DNA of 64,000 nt from Mycoemilia scoparia (taxonomy: Eukaryota; Kickxellomycota; Kickxellomycetes; Kickxellales; Kickxellaceae), in assembly GCA_027575805.1 (NCBI GenBank), contig JANBPU010000032.1, positions 58,238 through 122,237 on the forward strand, written 5' to 3'. Position numbers and translations under genes: made by a program. Every line of letters starts with the position of its first letter. Position 1 is the stretch's first letter. Positions 52,660 to 63,713 of this stretch are shown here, one piece after another. The notes beneath the pieces were generated by a model. That model did not search any database. It had not been told where the DNA came from and worked only from the letters and a program-made list of their open reading frames with translations.

Positions 52660-53583
52660 ATGAAATTCACTGCACTCAAGGCAAGCAAGGTTCATCTTGG
52701 GATAATATGGGGAGGAGATGAAGGCTATTCTAGTGATTGTGGGGGGTGAAAGAAGTGAGGGTAACTGTGCTGGGCTCTATGTGTATTTCATTGACAGAAT
52801 GCTGACCTAGACTGCCTTTTAACCACTTTGTAGCTTGCTGTACTCACAGCGCTTGCCTCGTCGGCTCTTGGTGACGTCTTTGATACTATTAATACCTACC
52901 CCTTGGCTACCGACAGCGTAGTCCTTGGCCATGAGTTTAACTATGCTTCTGACAACAATGTCAACCGCCTATTCCAAGGAAACAAACAGTGGGTCCAGCA
53001 GGTCAAATCCCAGGACCCCAACTTCTTCCAAAAGTTTGCAAGAGGAGAAGACCCAAAGATCATGTGGATAGGATGCAGCGACTCCAGAGAAGCCGTGGAA
53101 AGCATCACAGGCACTAAGCCCGGCGAAGTCTTTGTTCACCGCAACTTTGGTAACATCTTCTTTGAGGACGACCTTAACTTGCTTTCGGCTCTTGACTACG
53201 CAATCAACCATCTCGAAGTCAACCACATCGTGATCACTGCACACACGCACTGCAATGCCATCAAGTATGCTCTTGACCGCAACCCTGTCAGCGACCTTAT
53301 TGACAACTGGCTTCGTCGTCCACAGAGCGTCTACACCGATTTCCGCAACTCTGTCGATCGTCTCGATAAGACCTTTGGCGAGGGTGTTATTTCCATCTTC
53401 AATGCTCATCAATCACTTCATCATCTTGTCCGCACCTCTTTGATCCAGAAGGCCTGGAAGCGCGGCCGCAAGATTGCTGTCCACGCCTGGCTATTCGATA
53501 TGGATACTGGCTACCTTCATGATACCAAGTTCTCTGTTGCTGGCCCCCAGGATCTTGATCCTCGCGCCAGATGGAATGTCTAA
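52660..53583 (+). CDS. Secreted beta-class carbonic anhydrase
   Basis: Exon 1 52660-52680 (or 52689) and exon 2 52834-53583; 256 codons with the shorter first exon. The intron cuts the signal peptide: MKFTALK joined to LAVLTALASSALG. Catalytic zinc ligands: Cys and Asp-Arg of IGCSDSRE, and His-x2-Cys in ITAHTHCNAIKYA; HRNFGNIF and LNLLSALDYAINHLEV are typical beta-CA strands. Reversible CO2 hydration, here in the secretory route or cell exterior. Two donors keep phase: AAG/GCAAGC (GC type, better consensus) or AAG/GTTCAT nine bases later. Codon use is C/G-ending and a TATA box is present, suggesting strong expression. Confidence 0.9.
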
Positions 53584-53967
53584 GCAGCTCTATTGAGCTA
53601 TGAAAGAAATTCCACCATTATTATGGATTGATTTCATAATATTCTAATTTTTACGCTCTAAGTTGGCAACATTAACGATTTTTTTATTCAGCGATATTTT
53701 TTAAATAGACAATGCATAACAAATATTTGGGTGTTCAATCATATTTAAAATGCCTGAGATCTTTAGATCATTAGACTATAATAAATCTAGCATGAACCAC
53801 CTTTGTTTTGATTTTCTCAAAGATTAAATTTACAATGGTTAAACAAGAAAAGATGATGATGATGATCATCGTCGTCGTCAGATATCTGAAACTTTGTCTT
53901 TTTACTAGCCACACTTCTCTTTTCCTCTATCAACACAACACCATTTTGACAACAGCTCTTCCACAAT
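53584..53967. other. Intergenic
   Basis: Between carbonic anhydrase and COQ7 (same strand). A short GATGATGATGATC/GTCGTCGTC tract lies near 53854-53880. No gene. Confidence 0.45.
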
Positions 53968-54820
53968 ATGATTCGTAGAGTGGTCCCTTATAGAGCTTAC
54001 CAGAGATCACTGAGACAAGCCGTTATCATAAAGGTACCTGTTTTCTGGTTATGAGATAAGTGTGCTATCAACCACGCTTACTTTAATAACTTACTAAAAG
54101 CACAAAGCTCGTTTTAATATACACCATAGAATTACAGCACTGACAATGCTAATATAAACAAGGAAAAGGAGAAGCACAGAGAGTTCACAGAAGCTGAGCA
54201 TTCCCTTATTGACAGAGTAATCCGCGTGGATCATGCTGGCGAGACAGCTGCAGTCTGGATCTATGCCGGCCAAATGGCGGTTCTTGGAAAAGACAAACGA
54301 CTTCGCGAGTTGTTAACAGCAAGTATACAAATAATTATCAAGTGAAGGACAGCCCACTACTTTTACTGTTATTTACATTTCCGAGTCTTGTTTACATCCA
54401 CAGCACATGAAAGAGCAGGAAGACCACCATCTCGCAACATTCGATAAAAAGGTCGTTGATTTCAGAGTGCGACCAACAATCTTGAAGCCCGTCGCTGCTG
54501 TTGGTGGGTTTGCTCTTGGGGCCATTACCGCACTCATGGGCGAAAAGTCTGCAATGACATGCACAGAGGCAGTTGAAACGGCCATTGGCACACATTATGA
54601 CAAGTAAGTTTGGAAGAAACGCCAAGATGCTTTTTAGATTACGTATCCCAAAAATATGTATGGTGATTTCAAAATATCTAACACATCACTTGGACTACTC
54701 GTGTGATCAGTCAACTTCGCGATCTTGTAAAAATTGATCACCCTGAGATGAAAGAGTTGCTAGAGGTAAGATATCTGAATTTCTATTTCTAAAATCCAGG
54801 TTGCATACCGCATAAAGTAG

Positions 54821-54855
<35 letters not shown>

Positions 54856-55112
54856 CTTTAGACAATAGCATTGTTTAGAGATCAAGAACTAGAACATCTG
54901 GATACAGCTGTTGAAAATGGATCAAGATCAGTAAGTTTCTATTATAATATTCGATGGCCATTTTGTTGACTCGCCAAGCTACTCTTTTCCAACCAGCCGA
55001 AGCTACTAACATTCTATATATTTACATTTAAAAGGCCCCATTCTATAGAGCACTTTCTGCGTTTATCGGTCAAGGCTGCAAGACTGCTATTTGGCTGTGT
55101 GAGCGTGTCTAA
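53968..55112 (+). CDS. COQ7: COQ7/CAT5 demethoxyubiquinone hydroxylase
   Basis: Exons 53968-54033, 54130-54318, 54404-54603, 54711-54765, 54862-54930, 55035-55112 give 218 codons. Basic presequence [19 protein letters not shown], then [79 protein letters not shown] and [13 protein letters not shown]. All diiron ligands (two ExxH, two further Glu) are present. Hydroxylates demethoxy-ubiquinone on the matrix side of the inner membrane. Intron 2 begins GCAAGT at 54319; no GT donor in the needed phase lies nearby, and the join HMKEQEDHH preserves the conserved Met. Intron 4 carries a (TA)n tract. Confidence 0.94.
54823..54853. repeat. (TA)n microsatellite in COQ7 intron 4
   Basis: About 15 TA units immediately upstream of the acceptor region of exon 5. 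Confidence 0.9.
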
Positions 55113-55223
55113 AAGTGACTTACTTTTATACGCTTCCACCAATTTGTACATCTTTATTATAAAATCGGAATAAACCCTTTATTGAAATTTTGTTTTACAA
55201 ATGGCAAGTGTAGACCTTGGTTA

Positions 55224-55760
55224 CTAACAAATTGGACAATTTTCGACCATTTTGGTAATGGCATTCATTACAGCCCTTTGCTTTGTCAGAAGACTAGGGG
55301 GTGAGTTTACAAAATCTATTTGGTTTGCTCCTTTAAGTGAAACCCCAATTATAGTTGGTCTTTCGTCATCAGGTCGCTTTTTATGTCTTATTTTCGAAAT
55401 CTCGGCGGCATAGACCTGATACAATGGCCATGCTTTATCACCACTGGATCCCAGAAGAAGATGGGTTTGAACTGGTAGTGATACATCAGAGTCATCTGAA
55501 ATGTTCAAGTCATAGCCCCTGATTTGAGAAATGGCTGAATGCATCTATAGTAAAATAAAAAATGAGAATTTTTAGCAAGCCCTATGTGAAACAGGCTGAT
55601 GTTATAAAGGGTTTAAATGTTGTCTTACTATTGTTGCCAGGTTGTCTAGCTGAGTGATTATAGTCACTACTGCATTAGCAAAGCTAATGACCATGACCTC
55701 GGTGTGAATACCATCAATTATCTTGGCGCTGTGATATGTTTTTAGTGGAATCAATGTCAT
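55224..55760 (-). CDS. PSMG3: Proteasome assembly chaperone 3 (PSMG3/PAC3-like)
   Basis: Exons 55760-55629 and 55544-55224 give 150 codons. The first exon, MTLIPLKTYHSAKIIDGIHT then EVMVISFANAVVTIITQLDN, matches PAC3's K-x-T-x-x-x-x-G-x-x-T-x-V start and beta strands; the second has VQTHLLLGSSGD, then VYAAEISKIRHKKRPDDER, TIIGVSLKG, and the C-terminal helix KQRAVMNAITKMVENC. PAC3 with PAC4 helps assemble the alpha ring of the 20S proteasome. A family A repeat starts 109 bp upstream of the ATG. Confidence 0.8.
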
Positions 55761-55868
55761 TAGCAGAATATGTCCATCAATATCTTTATAACTTTTTTAT
55801 TATGATCAGTAAAAATGATTTTTAAAACTGAAATTAAACTTGAGTTGTTATTATGGTTTGCTAAAAGC

Positions 55869-55992
55869 ATATTTGGGCAATAATTTTTGAAGGGTAAATT
55901 TTGGTGACTGATGATTATAGGGGCAATCACAGCCAAATGGATGTCCAGTTTTACTAGTAAACATTCACCCTTCAAAAATTACCACCCATTTA
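55869..55992. repeat. Repeat family A copy 11 (well preserved)
   Basis: TTGGGCAATAATTTTTGAAG left, AATTTTGGTGACTGATGATT, AGGGGCAATCACAGCCAAAT, GGATGTCCAGTTTTACTAGT, CACCCTTCAAAAATTACC right. It lies upstream of the PSMG3-like gene and close to its promoter. Confidence 0.85.
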
Positions 55993-56153
55993 ACAAGAAT
56001 TGTTTCTCTACAAAATAAATTGATTTAGATTAATATTTTTTATGTCAACATTGTTTTAAGTAGCTATAACATATCTATATATATACTGACAAGAATAATA
56101 ATTCTACAAAATTAGCAAAAAGAAAAAATCTCATGGAATTATGGCGTGAAAGA

Positions 56154-57777
56154 TTAATTTTTGCGATTTTCTTTGGGTAGTGAGATTTCAAATATAGATG
56201 ATAATCTTTTCCACGATCTTGATATTACTCTAAATTTCAAATATCGATATTTAATAAGTAAATCATCGCACCAATACACAGAAGTAACAATGATGATAAC
56301 AAGCATTATTCCAAAAAACTTACTCTTCAGGCATATCTATCATAACAGCAGCCTGTAAAACAGTCACCCAGTCCATGTGCTTGGATTTGGATCTGATAAA
56401 CGATGGGTTATTTTTCTTGACAGATTGTTTGGAATGTATCATATACAGCACATCCCAAATCTTGCCTAGAGACCTGGTAGATTCAGAACTAACAATACTT
56501 CGAGTATACGTAGAAAGGATCTGGCGATGCCTAGGAAGGGTTTTGAGAATATCCGACTTTATCATGGCATTAAAAGCACGACCGAGCTCAACATCATCAG
56601 TAAAAGAATGTTCATCGCTTGGATTTGAGTTCCAAAACAAGGTGGGATATTCGTATAGCGGCACTGCTTCAATAAACTTTGACCAGGGTGCTCCTTGAGC
56701 AATAGTTTTTTTGCTTGCTGTACCATCTTTATGGTTCTCTGATTCCCGGCCATCATTATATTGGCTACTCTTTTGCTTTCCTTCCAAGTATCCTTTGGCT
56801 TTGAGAGTACCTATTGACACAAATTCAAAAAGTGATTTGCTCTTTGGATTGGTTATATCAAAGTCAACAGATCTTTCACTGAAATCTGAATCAATTTCGC
56901 CATCACTCTCTACAATTTCATCGTCGCTGGTAAAATCTTCACCCTGATCAACATACAAAATGCTTGTATCCTGATAATCCGAATTAAAAGTGTAGTCTGA
57001 ACTATCAAGGATTTCTTGGAAATATTTCCAAGAAAGTGGAAATGGCCATAAAAACTTCTGTCCAGTGCAACCTATGCCTTCACGAGCCAAAATCTGTTCT
57101 GTCAAGTCATTATTAGAGCTATCAATCATTTGTTGTAGTGTCCATTTTAGATGTGACAAGGGAATTTGGCCAATCTTTTTTGGTTTATAACTGAGCTCCA
57201 AATAATCCTGGTCATCTTCAGGTTGTGGAGAGGCCAGTTCACTATCTGCCTTTACACTCTCCGCTCCCTCATCTCGTAGCTCTACATCCTCACTATCTGA
57301 TGAATCTATGGCTGCACTTTCTTGTGAATCGTCAACGATCATGTCATCCTCAACAATATCAGTCTTGGCACGAGCCTTTCGCTTTTTTGGCGGAGATGCG
57401 TATTCGGGACCAAGTTCAGGGCTACCTGGGATTGGAGAGCTGGATTTGTGGGCTAAAGCTATTCCACCAGCACGACCATCATCACTGTCAGACATCTCTG
57501 GTGTTTTTTCTGGCTGGTAGTCCTCATCTTCATCATCGTCGTGTAAAATTTGATAGTCGAGCTCAATCCCGCCATCACTTTCATCTGGCTCTTCCAAATC
57601 TTCTTCAATGTCATCATATCCTTCTAATGGTTCTTGTATTTCGTTTTCTTCTTCGACTTCCTCAACTTTGGACTCTTCTTCAGTTTCTTTTTCTCCTTGC
57701 AGGATATCCTGGGATGGCTCGTCTATCCTTGGTCTTTTTGACGACAACAGACCAACACTCTCTAGGAACCTTTTCAT
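56154..57777 (-). CDS. Acidic nuclear protein, possibly RRN9-like
   Basis: Exons 57777-56324 and 56229-56154 give 509 codons. The apparent stop at 56320 follows GAAGA/GTAAGT, a perfect donor; splicing to 56229 keeps frame for 25 more codons ending PKENRKN. Residues 20-200 are highly acidic with a basic nuclear signal (PPKKRKARAK, about 128-137). Then SHLKWTLQQMIDSSNNDLTE, and the C terminus HMDWVTVLQAAVMIDMPEEV followed by ISRSWKRLSSIF, which resembles the C-terminal element of fungal RRN9-type Pol I upstream activation factors. That resemblance is from memory and weak. Otherwise unknown. Confidence 0.65.
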
Positions 57778-58007
57778 TGAAAGTTTCTTGCTTTATTAAG
57801 CTACATAGCTAGGAGAAATTCTGCATTTTTTCCACACTATTAAAGACCTTAAGTTTATCGTTACGAAGCTTTCGAGTATGGGTAAGTTGGATCAAATCAG
57901 ATTATCTCCTATGACAAAGTAACTTTTTGGCAATTAAACTTTTTTTCAGTCTTTGATCTTTTTTAGTTCAAAATAGCATTTATCTAACACTAACTCAACT
58001 CTCCATC

Positions 58008-59461
58008 ATGGGTCAGCCAGACTACAACAAATATCTTACAGCTTCAGCAATTGCAAATGGTGAGTGCATTTGTTCAATGACAATAAATACTTTTAACAAT
58101 AACTCTAACTAACCACTTGATATGCTTGCATGTTGTATAGAGACACTCCGTACTCTTTTGTCTACCGTTGCTCAAGGTGTATCTGTTAACGAGTTGTGTG
58201 CATATGGCGATGAATTGATCCGCTCATATGTAAGTAGAAAACTATAATGGCTGTTTGTTTATATCACCGATACCCCGACATTCAATTCTTTAAATGGTTA
58301 TTTAGGCCAAGAGCGTTTATCGCAAAGATACAGGGATGGAAAAGGGAATTGCATTTCCTACTACCGTGTCTGTTAATAATATAATTCAGAGCTACTCACC
58401 TGATCCCAGCATGGACTATAAGCTATCTGAAGGCGATGTAGTCAAAATGTAAGTGACTAAAAATCAGCATCGATTTAGCATTAGTCTGATGTCTTCCTAA
58501 CATTGTTATTTTGAAAAATTTAGTGAGGTCGGTGCTCATATTCATGGATTCATTGCCTCAAGCGCCCACACAACTGTAGTTAATAGCAATGTTGGTGTCC
58601 CAATTACTGACCGGAGAGCTGATGTGATTTGTGCAGCTTATTATGCTGCTGAGGCCGCTTTAAGACTGTTCAAACCCGGTAATACTGTAAGTAAAAGCTA
58701 TAAAAGAAAAATATATATGCAGGAAAATTATGGAGAGAGATTAAAACAATAATACTTTTTTCAAAAAATAGAATATCGATGTAATGAAGGCTATTCAGAT
58801 GGTGGCGTCAGGCTTTGGATGCAATGTCGTAAATGATACCTTCACTGCTCAGATTGATCAATTTGTAATGCACGGATTAAACACATTTGTAATGCACGGA
58901 TTAAACACATTTGTAAACAAGTATGATCCAGAACAGCAGCCTCAGAAACTTACCTTTGAGACCGATCAAGTCTACACTCTTGACGTTGTCATCAGCACAG
59001 GAAAAGGTAGCGCAAAGCAAGGATACCTTGAACCAACAATTTACCAGCGCGATGTAAACCAAAAATACAGCTTAAAGCTTCGTGCTTCGAGAGCCTTATT
59101 TTCAGAGATATGCACAAAATACAGCGTATTCCCGTTCCTTCTCCGAGAGGTCGCCGATACTAAGCTCAAGGCTGGTCTTTCTGAATGTGTAAATCATGGA
59201 CTCCTTGTCCCCTTTGCTGTCACATCAGACGAGAAGGGATCATTTGTTGCCCAGTTCAAATTGACAGTTATGTCGCACTACACTGGTCCAATTCGCTTGA
59301 CTGAACCACAAACGATGCCACATATCACATCGGCAACATCAATTCCACAGGATTCTGAAATAGGCGTCATTTTGCAGCAACCTTTCCAACAAAAAAAGGC
59401 CCCGGAGCTCCCTAAACTGGCTGCTCCACCAAAAGCTCCTACTCCCTATATGCAAATGTAG
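58008..59461 (+). CDS. PA2G4: PA2G4/EBP1-like methionine-aminopeptidase-fold protein
   Basis: Exons 58008-58059, 58141-58229, 58306-58448, 58524-58686, 58772-59461 give 378 codons. Pita-bread fold signatures: GVSVNELCAYGDELI, KGIAFPTTVSVNNIIQSYSP, LSEGDVVKIEVGAHIHGFIA, VYTLDVVISTGKGSAKQGY, TIYQRDVNQKYSLKLRASRA, GLLVPFAVTSDEKGSFVAQF. The metal ligands of true aminopeptidases are not retained, as in PA2G4, which binds ribosomes near the tunnel exit. A perfect 24-bp tandem repeat duplicates FVMHGLNT in exon 5. The C terminus ends PPKAPTPYMQM without the Lys-rich tail of the human protein. Confidence 0.92.
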
Positions 59462-59887
59462 AACGTTTGTCAGTTGACAATATTGCAAGATTCCCTATTT
59501 AATAAACTCTTATTTCATAGTAGATACAAAAGAATCTTTTGATATGACTCCCTGGTTTATTATATGTGTAGTTACTTTTTAGACGATATTTCAGACCAGA
59601 CCGTAAGCAAAATCACGTCATTTGATGTTGCAATACAAGAAGCGATATAATTGATTTTCCCACAAAAATGCCCAATTGGCCTGACAATACCATAACTAAA
59701 CATAAGTGACAGCTCAAAGCCTAAATTTGATTGATAATCGCTGATTGCTGCTGTTTTATTTGTTTGCCAATTTAGTATAAACAGCAGGCAACGCAGTTGG
59801 TCCATTTAACTTCCTCCCTTTTTGCCCATGAATATCTCTATAACTATTTCAACTTATTAACTATACAGAGCATAGCATTTCTTTAAA
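59462..59887. other. Intergenic
   Basis: Between PA2G4 and YPI1 (same strand). The minus ORF at 59572-59805 has no support. Confidence 0.45.
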
Positions 59888-60478
59888 ATGAGTGTCAATT
59901 CAGCGGCTGGAATTTCTTCTGGCTTGTATAATTTGGTCAACAACCCTGTCACAAATGCTGCGCATTTGTCGTCCACAGCAAATTCGCTTGATACATTACA
60001 AGATAGGAATGGCAGCTCAGCGCCGAATTCGCAATTTTCATACCAAAATAACGCCAGACCATCACAAAACCAAGGAGGAGCGTACTCTAGAACCATGCAC
60101 AGAGCCAGGGACACTACAGCAACAAGCAGCTCTCGGACTCAAACCATAACAGTTAATAATACCAGCGAGAATCAGGAGTCGCAGGACAGGGATTCGCAGC
60201 TTGTCGGATACCTAAATCTAGTTGGACAGGAAGACGTTCGAGATCAGGCACGGATATCACGGCCTGGTATTCGGTGGGCCGAGGATACGGTGGACAACGA
60301 GCACATGAATAAAAAGAAGTCCAAGATATGCTGCATATATCGTAAGCCCCGTGCCTGGGATGAATCAGATACTGATGAAAGTAGCTCTGACTGTGATTCT
60401 GATGGCGATGGGCCTAATGAATACGAAAAGGCACCAAAATACAAGCCAAAGGGATGCCGCCATAACCACAACCATTAA
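59888..60478 (+). CDS. YPI1: Protein phosphatase 1 inhibitor-3 (YPI1/PPP1R11)
   Basis: 196-codon intronless frame. The first 120 residues are Ser/Asn/Gln-rich and disordered. The conserved core follows: [20 protein letters not shown] (RVxF-like PP1 docking around IRW), then the Cys-containing [15 protein letters not shown], an acidic SDCDSDGDG stretch and a basic, His-rich tail CRHNHNH. This matches YPI1/PPP1R11, which binds and inhibits or retains PP1 in the nucleus. The N-terminal extension is longer than in the human 126-residue protein. Confidence 0.93.
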   Translation: MSVNSAAGISSGLYNLVNNPVTNAAHLSSTANSLDTLQDRNGSSAPNSQFSYQNNARPSQNQGGAYSRTMHRARDTTATSSSRTQTITVNNTSENQESQDRDSQLVGYLNLVGQEDVRDQARISRPGIRWAEDTVDNEHMNKKKSKICCIYRKPRAWDESDTDESSSDCDSDGDGPNEYEKAPKYKPKGCRHNHNH

Positions 60479-60765
60479 AACTATACTTTTAATTTCGAGA
60501 ACTTTTTTGCGATCTTTAAATAAATTTTAGTATAATTAAAGAGATCTAAATGTATGTGTTTTCACCTCTAAAATTGGCACTTGCGCTCATTTTTAAACTG
60601 TCAGTTAAGGTTTAGCTTTTGGACCGTTTATTTCGGATCGGCGATTGTTTAAATACTGTCTCATAACCCATACTGTAAACAAAACAGGTTTACGAAATAA
60701 ATCCCAAATATTTATTGTTTTTGCAAGTCTGTGTAATACAATACAGCTCGTCAAAGTTTTTAAAA

Positions 60766-61687
60766 ATGTCCAACTTCACTTCATTGCGTCCAAACTACTT
60801 TGACATCGATGATATAATGGCTCAAACGCAGGTAAATATCACCACGAGAAGATATAATAAACTGATACTTGTTTTTCTCAACAAACGTCATGGTATACCA
60901 ATGCTAATATGTACATGTCATAACAGAGAGTTCCATGCATATTCAATATTGACGTCGATGGCTTGGGCACAGACTCAATGAGTGAATCCACCACTGTTAG
61001 CCGCAACACCAGACTGGCACTCCCCTTCTGGATGGCAGACAAGTTGAATGAAGAGTAAGGATTTGATAATAAACAAACGATAATTTGTCTACAATTGATG
61101 TATACTTGTCTGCTTTGGCTTGATCTTTAGAGAGGTAGTCGACATGGAAGCCCCAAAGGCATTTTCTAAACGAGCAAAAAGAATGTTTGGTGCATCATCC
61201 GTTCATGTTGACATGCACAACTTGTGTCCCTATTTCTATAAGCTTGGTGGAAAGATCGCAGAGATGTACGAAGATCCATGCTTATTCTATATATGTGGAT
61301 TATATACTGCATTAAATAGGGTTACCAACCACCTAATATTGTGACTGTGGACCTCAAAATAGGGATCCCGAACTTCCTGATGTTCTTGGTGGCGTGTTTA
61401 TGGAAAGAATTCAAATGCTTGCTGATGCGGCACAGCGCAGTCATGCTCAAGATGTCGCGGACTTTGTATCTCAGCTTGACGAAACAGAAAAGAAGTGTAA
61501 GCAATAATGGACTAAAAGGTACGGCTGGCACCTTATCAAACTATAAAAGTACTAATCTATAACCAAATACTCTTGTAAATTTTGCGTAGTGTTTTCTGCC
61601 TATCAAACTACCCTTGGCGCAATGACAAAATGGCACACTAGACAAGACAACAATCTGGAGAGAGCTCGAGTATTCGATCATTTATAG
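60766..61687 (+). CDS. PSF3: GINS complex subunit PSF3
   Basis: Exons 60766-60831, 60927-61054, 61131-61265, 61363-61496, 61590-61687 give 186 codons, the family length. YFDIDDIMAQTQ-RVPCIFNIDVDGLG is the Psf3 B-domain start; then RLALPFWMADKL, VDMEAPKAFSKRAKRMF, VDMHNLCPYFYKLGGKIAEM, DPELPDVLGGVFMERIQML, DFVSQLDETEKK and FSAYQTTLGAMTKW. GINS joins CDC45-MCM2-7 as the replicative CMG helicase. The exon 3 donor is GTACGA (weaker), chosen because it alone restores M-DPELP in frame. No single ORF shows this gene. Confidence 0.9.
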
Positions 61688-62053
61688 GCATTTCCTGTTT
61701 ACTATATACCATGTAAATTAAAAACATCAAAGGTTAACACACTTTTATGACTCGAAGCTGTATATGAGAATATTTCACAAGTGATCAAGTGTATGGTAGG
61801 CAGAAGTGGGCCCACGGATTTTGACCCAACCATGAGCCAGTCCATATACAGTTCCTGGGGACCCACCATTTTGCCCAAAGCCTTGTGAACTTTGACCATA
61901 TAGTCAGGTTGTAACATACAATGCTGGACTTTTCAAAGCCCTATGAATTATCCCGCTTAAAATGATGTAACATATATTGATATTTCGAAAATAATCTCAA
62001 AATACATGAAATAAAGAAATTTTGGTATACTATTCTCTAACTTTGCTAAAACA
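61688..62053. other. Intergenic between convergent PSF3 and TRM11
   Basis: Mostly filled by a family C repeat (61771-61900). No gene. Confidence 0.5.
61771..61900 (-). repeat. Repeat family C copy 4
   Basis: Reverse complement contains TGGTCAAAGTTCACAAGGCT, GGGTCCCCAGGAACTGTATA, GGTTGGGTCAAAATCCG, CCACTTCTGCCTACC and ACTTGATCACTTGTGAAATA, in the same order as copies 2 and 3. Confidence 0.75.
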
Positions 62054-63713
62054 TTAGTTACCAGCATCAGCTGGCGTTGCTGGGGAATCTTGGCGAATAA
62101 ATTTTGAGAAATAGCGAGCCCTGAAGTTACGGTGAGCTGGGGAAGGCTTATTGTTTGGCAAGCCAGACAGGCTTGTTGAAGATGTGCATCGTGAAGAATT
62201 TTCAGAATCTGCAGGGTTGGTATTGTAAACCTTACTATCAGCTTCGCTCCATTCCCTGATCTTTTCCATAGTAATAAGTCTTCTGCTCCACGAACCAAAA
62301 GGCTGCTCGGAGTTTGCGACTAGCTCAAGAGCTGGGTGAATTGGTATGTCATCAAGTTGATATTCCTCTGTTACGGTAGGAATCCAGTATACCAAGCGCC
62401 CTCTGACTACAAGCATCTTTGCAGCAAACTCCAAAAGATCAACAACTACATCTTCCATTTCATATGCAACGGTTGGTGGGTAGTAATCTTTTCTCTTGTG
62501 GTTTTCGACTCCGTCAACAATTTTGAAACTATAGTCCTCTACAGTTCCGTTCCTTCGACCAAGTTTTTTTGCGCCTGCACGAACACCATATGGTGGATCT
62601 GTCACTATCAAGTCTATCCACCCACTGTCTTTATACAGGTCCATCGCCCTCCAAGGGTTTTGGCAGATGTCAAAAACGACATTTCCCAGGATTCTGTGGC
62701 TAAGCTTGTATTGGTCAATGTTGGCCTTTATTCCATTTATTCCCTTTCTGTATCCCGCTGTTCCACGAATCTGGCGACCATCAATATCAGATCCCATCGT
62801 ATAGGAGCCAAATTCTGCACACGTAAGCATCATACTTCCAGTGCCAACAAATGGGTCGTACATCAAGGTCCCCGGCCTTGCCAATGCCTGGTTAGCCATT
62901 ACAAGGGATAATTCAGCGTCCATGGATGTTGTTCCCAAATACTTTCTCTGCTTCAATGTAAATTTTTTTATCATCTCGTACCTAGAACTGCTGGCTATAC
63001 GCCTACCAAAGTAGATGACTTTTGGTTCTGAAGACCGACCTCCTGGGCTGTCAACATCACCATAGTTCTCATATACCATGAATTCTTGATTGGGCTTTTT
63101 TAGATCGATTGGTCCCTTGAATGGCAGAAATGAAAAATTGTTGATTTTGCGTAACTTTTCTTCCTCGGTATTAGAACCACCAAATACATCGACATTGAAT
63201 TTAAATGAATCCTTTTTATATAACATCTAAAAATAAAAACCGTATGCTTATGAATAAGGCTGCCAAGTTAGTCAAATATATCGTGTTAGTGAATTACATA
63301 TGCTTACATTTCTTTCAGGATTTTGTTTGATCTTTTCAAATAGCTCTTCATAGGTTTTTCCTTCCGCCCAGTATTCACATATCTCCCTGATTTTTTCGGT
63401 TAAACGGATAATATATTGTATATAAATGTTAATTCAGTCGTGAAATACGTGTATGTCTATGATGATGCCAAAAAAATTGCCAATTCCTGATAATATAATG
63501 CAAGAATTCTTACTTTACTAGTATCGATCTCTCTATAAGCTTCTTGGCTTCATCTATTGATTGAAGCTCTACCACTAAATATGGGGATGACAAGTCGGGA
63601 GAACCTTTATGCAAGTCTACATTTATTCCATTCAGTCTTGCTAAGGACTCTAGCTCGGCTATGCGGAAATCTGTATGTATTTGGGCAAAATGTATCAAGA
63701 ATTTCGTCGACAT
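62054..63713 (-). CDS. TRM11: TRM11 tRNA (guanine-N2) methyltransferase
   Basis: Exons 63713-63514, 63386-63308, 63226-62054 give 483 codons. N-terminal THUMP-like part MSTKFLIHFAQIHTDFRIAE...PYLVVELQSIDEAKKLIERS, then ILVKEICEYWAEGKTYEELF across intron 1. The Rossmann methyltransferase domain has YLGTTSMDAELSLVMANQ, DPFVGTGS (217-224), GSDIDGRQIRG, IDLIVTDPPYG (catalytic DPPY near residue 305) and MLVVRGRLVYWIP. With TRM112 it makes m2G10 in tRNA. The last 40 residues are Ser/Asn-rich and variable. Its promoter region is only about 200 bp, next to the 5S gene. Confidence 0.93.
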
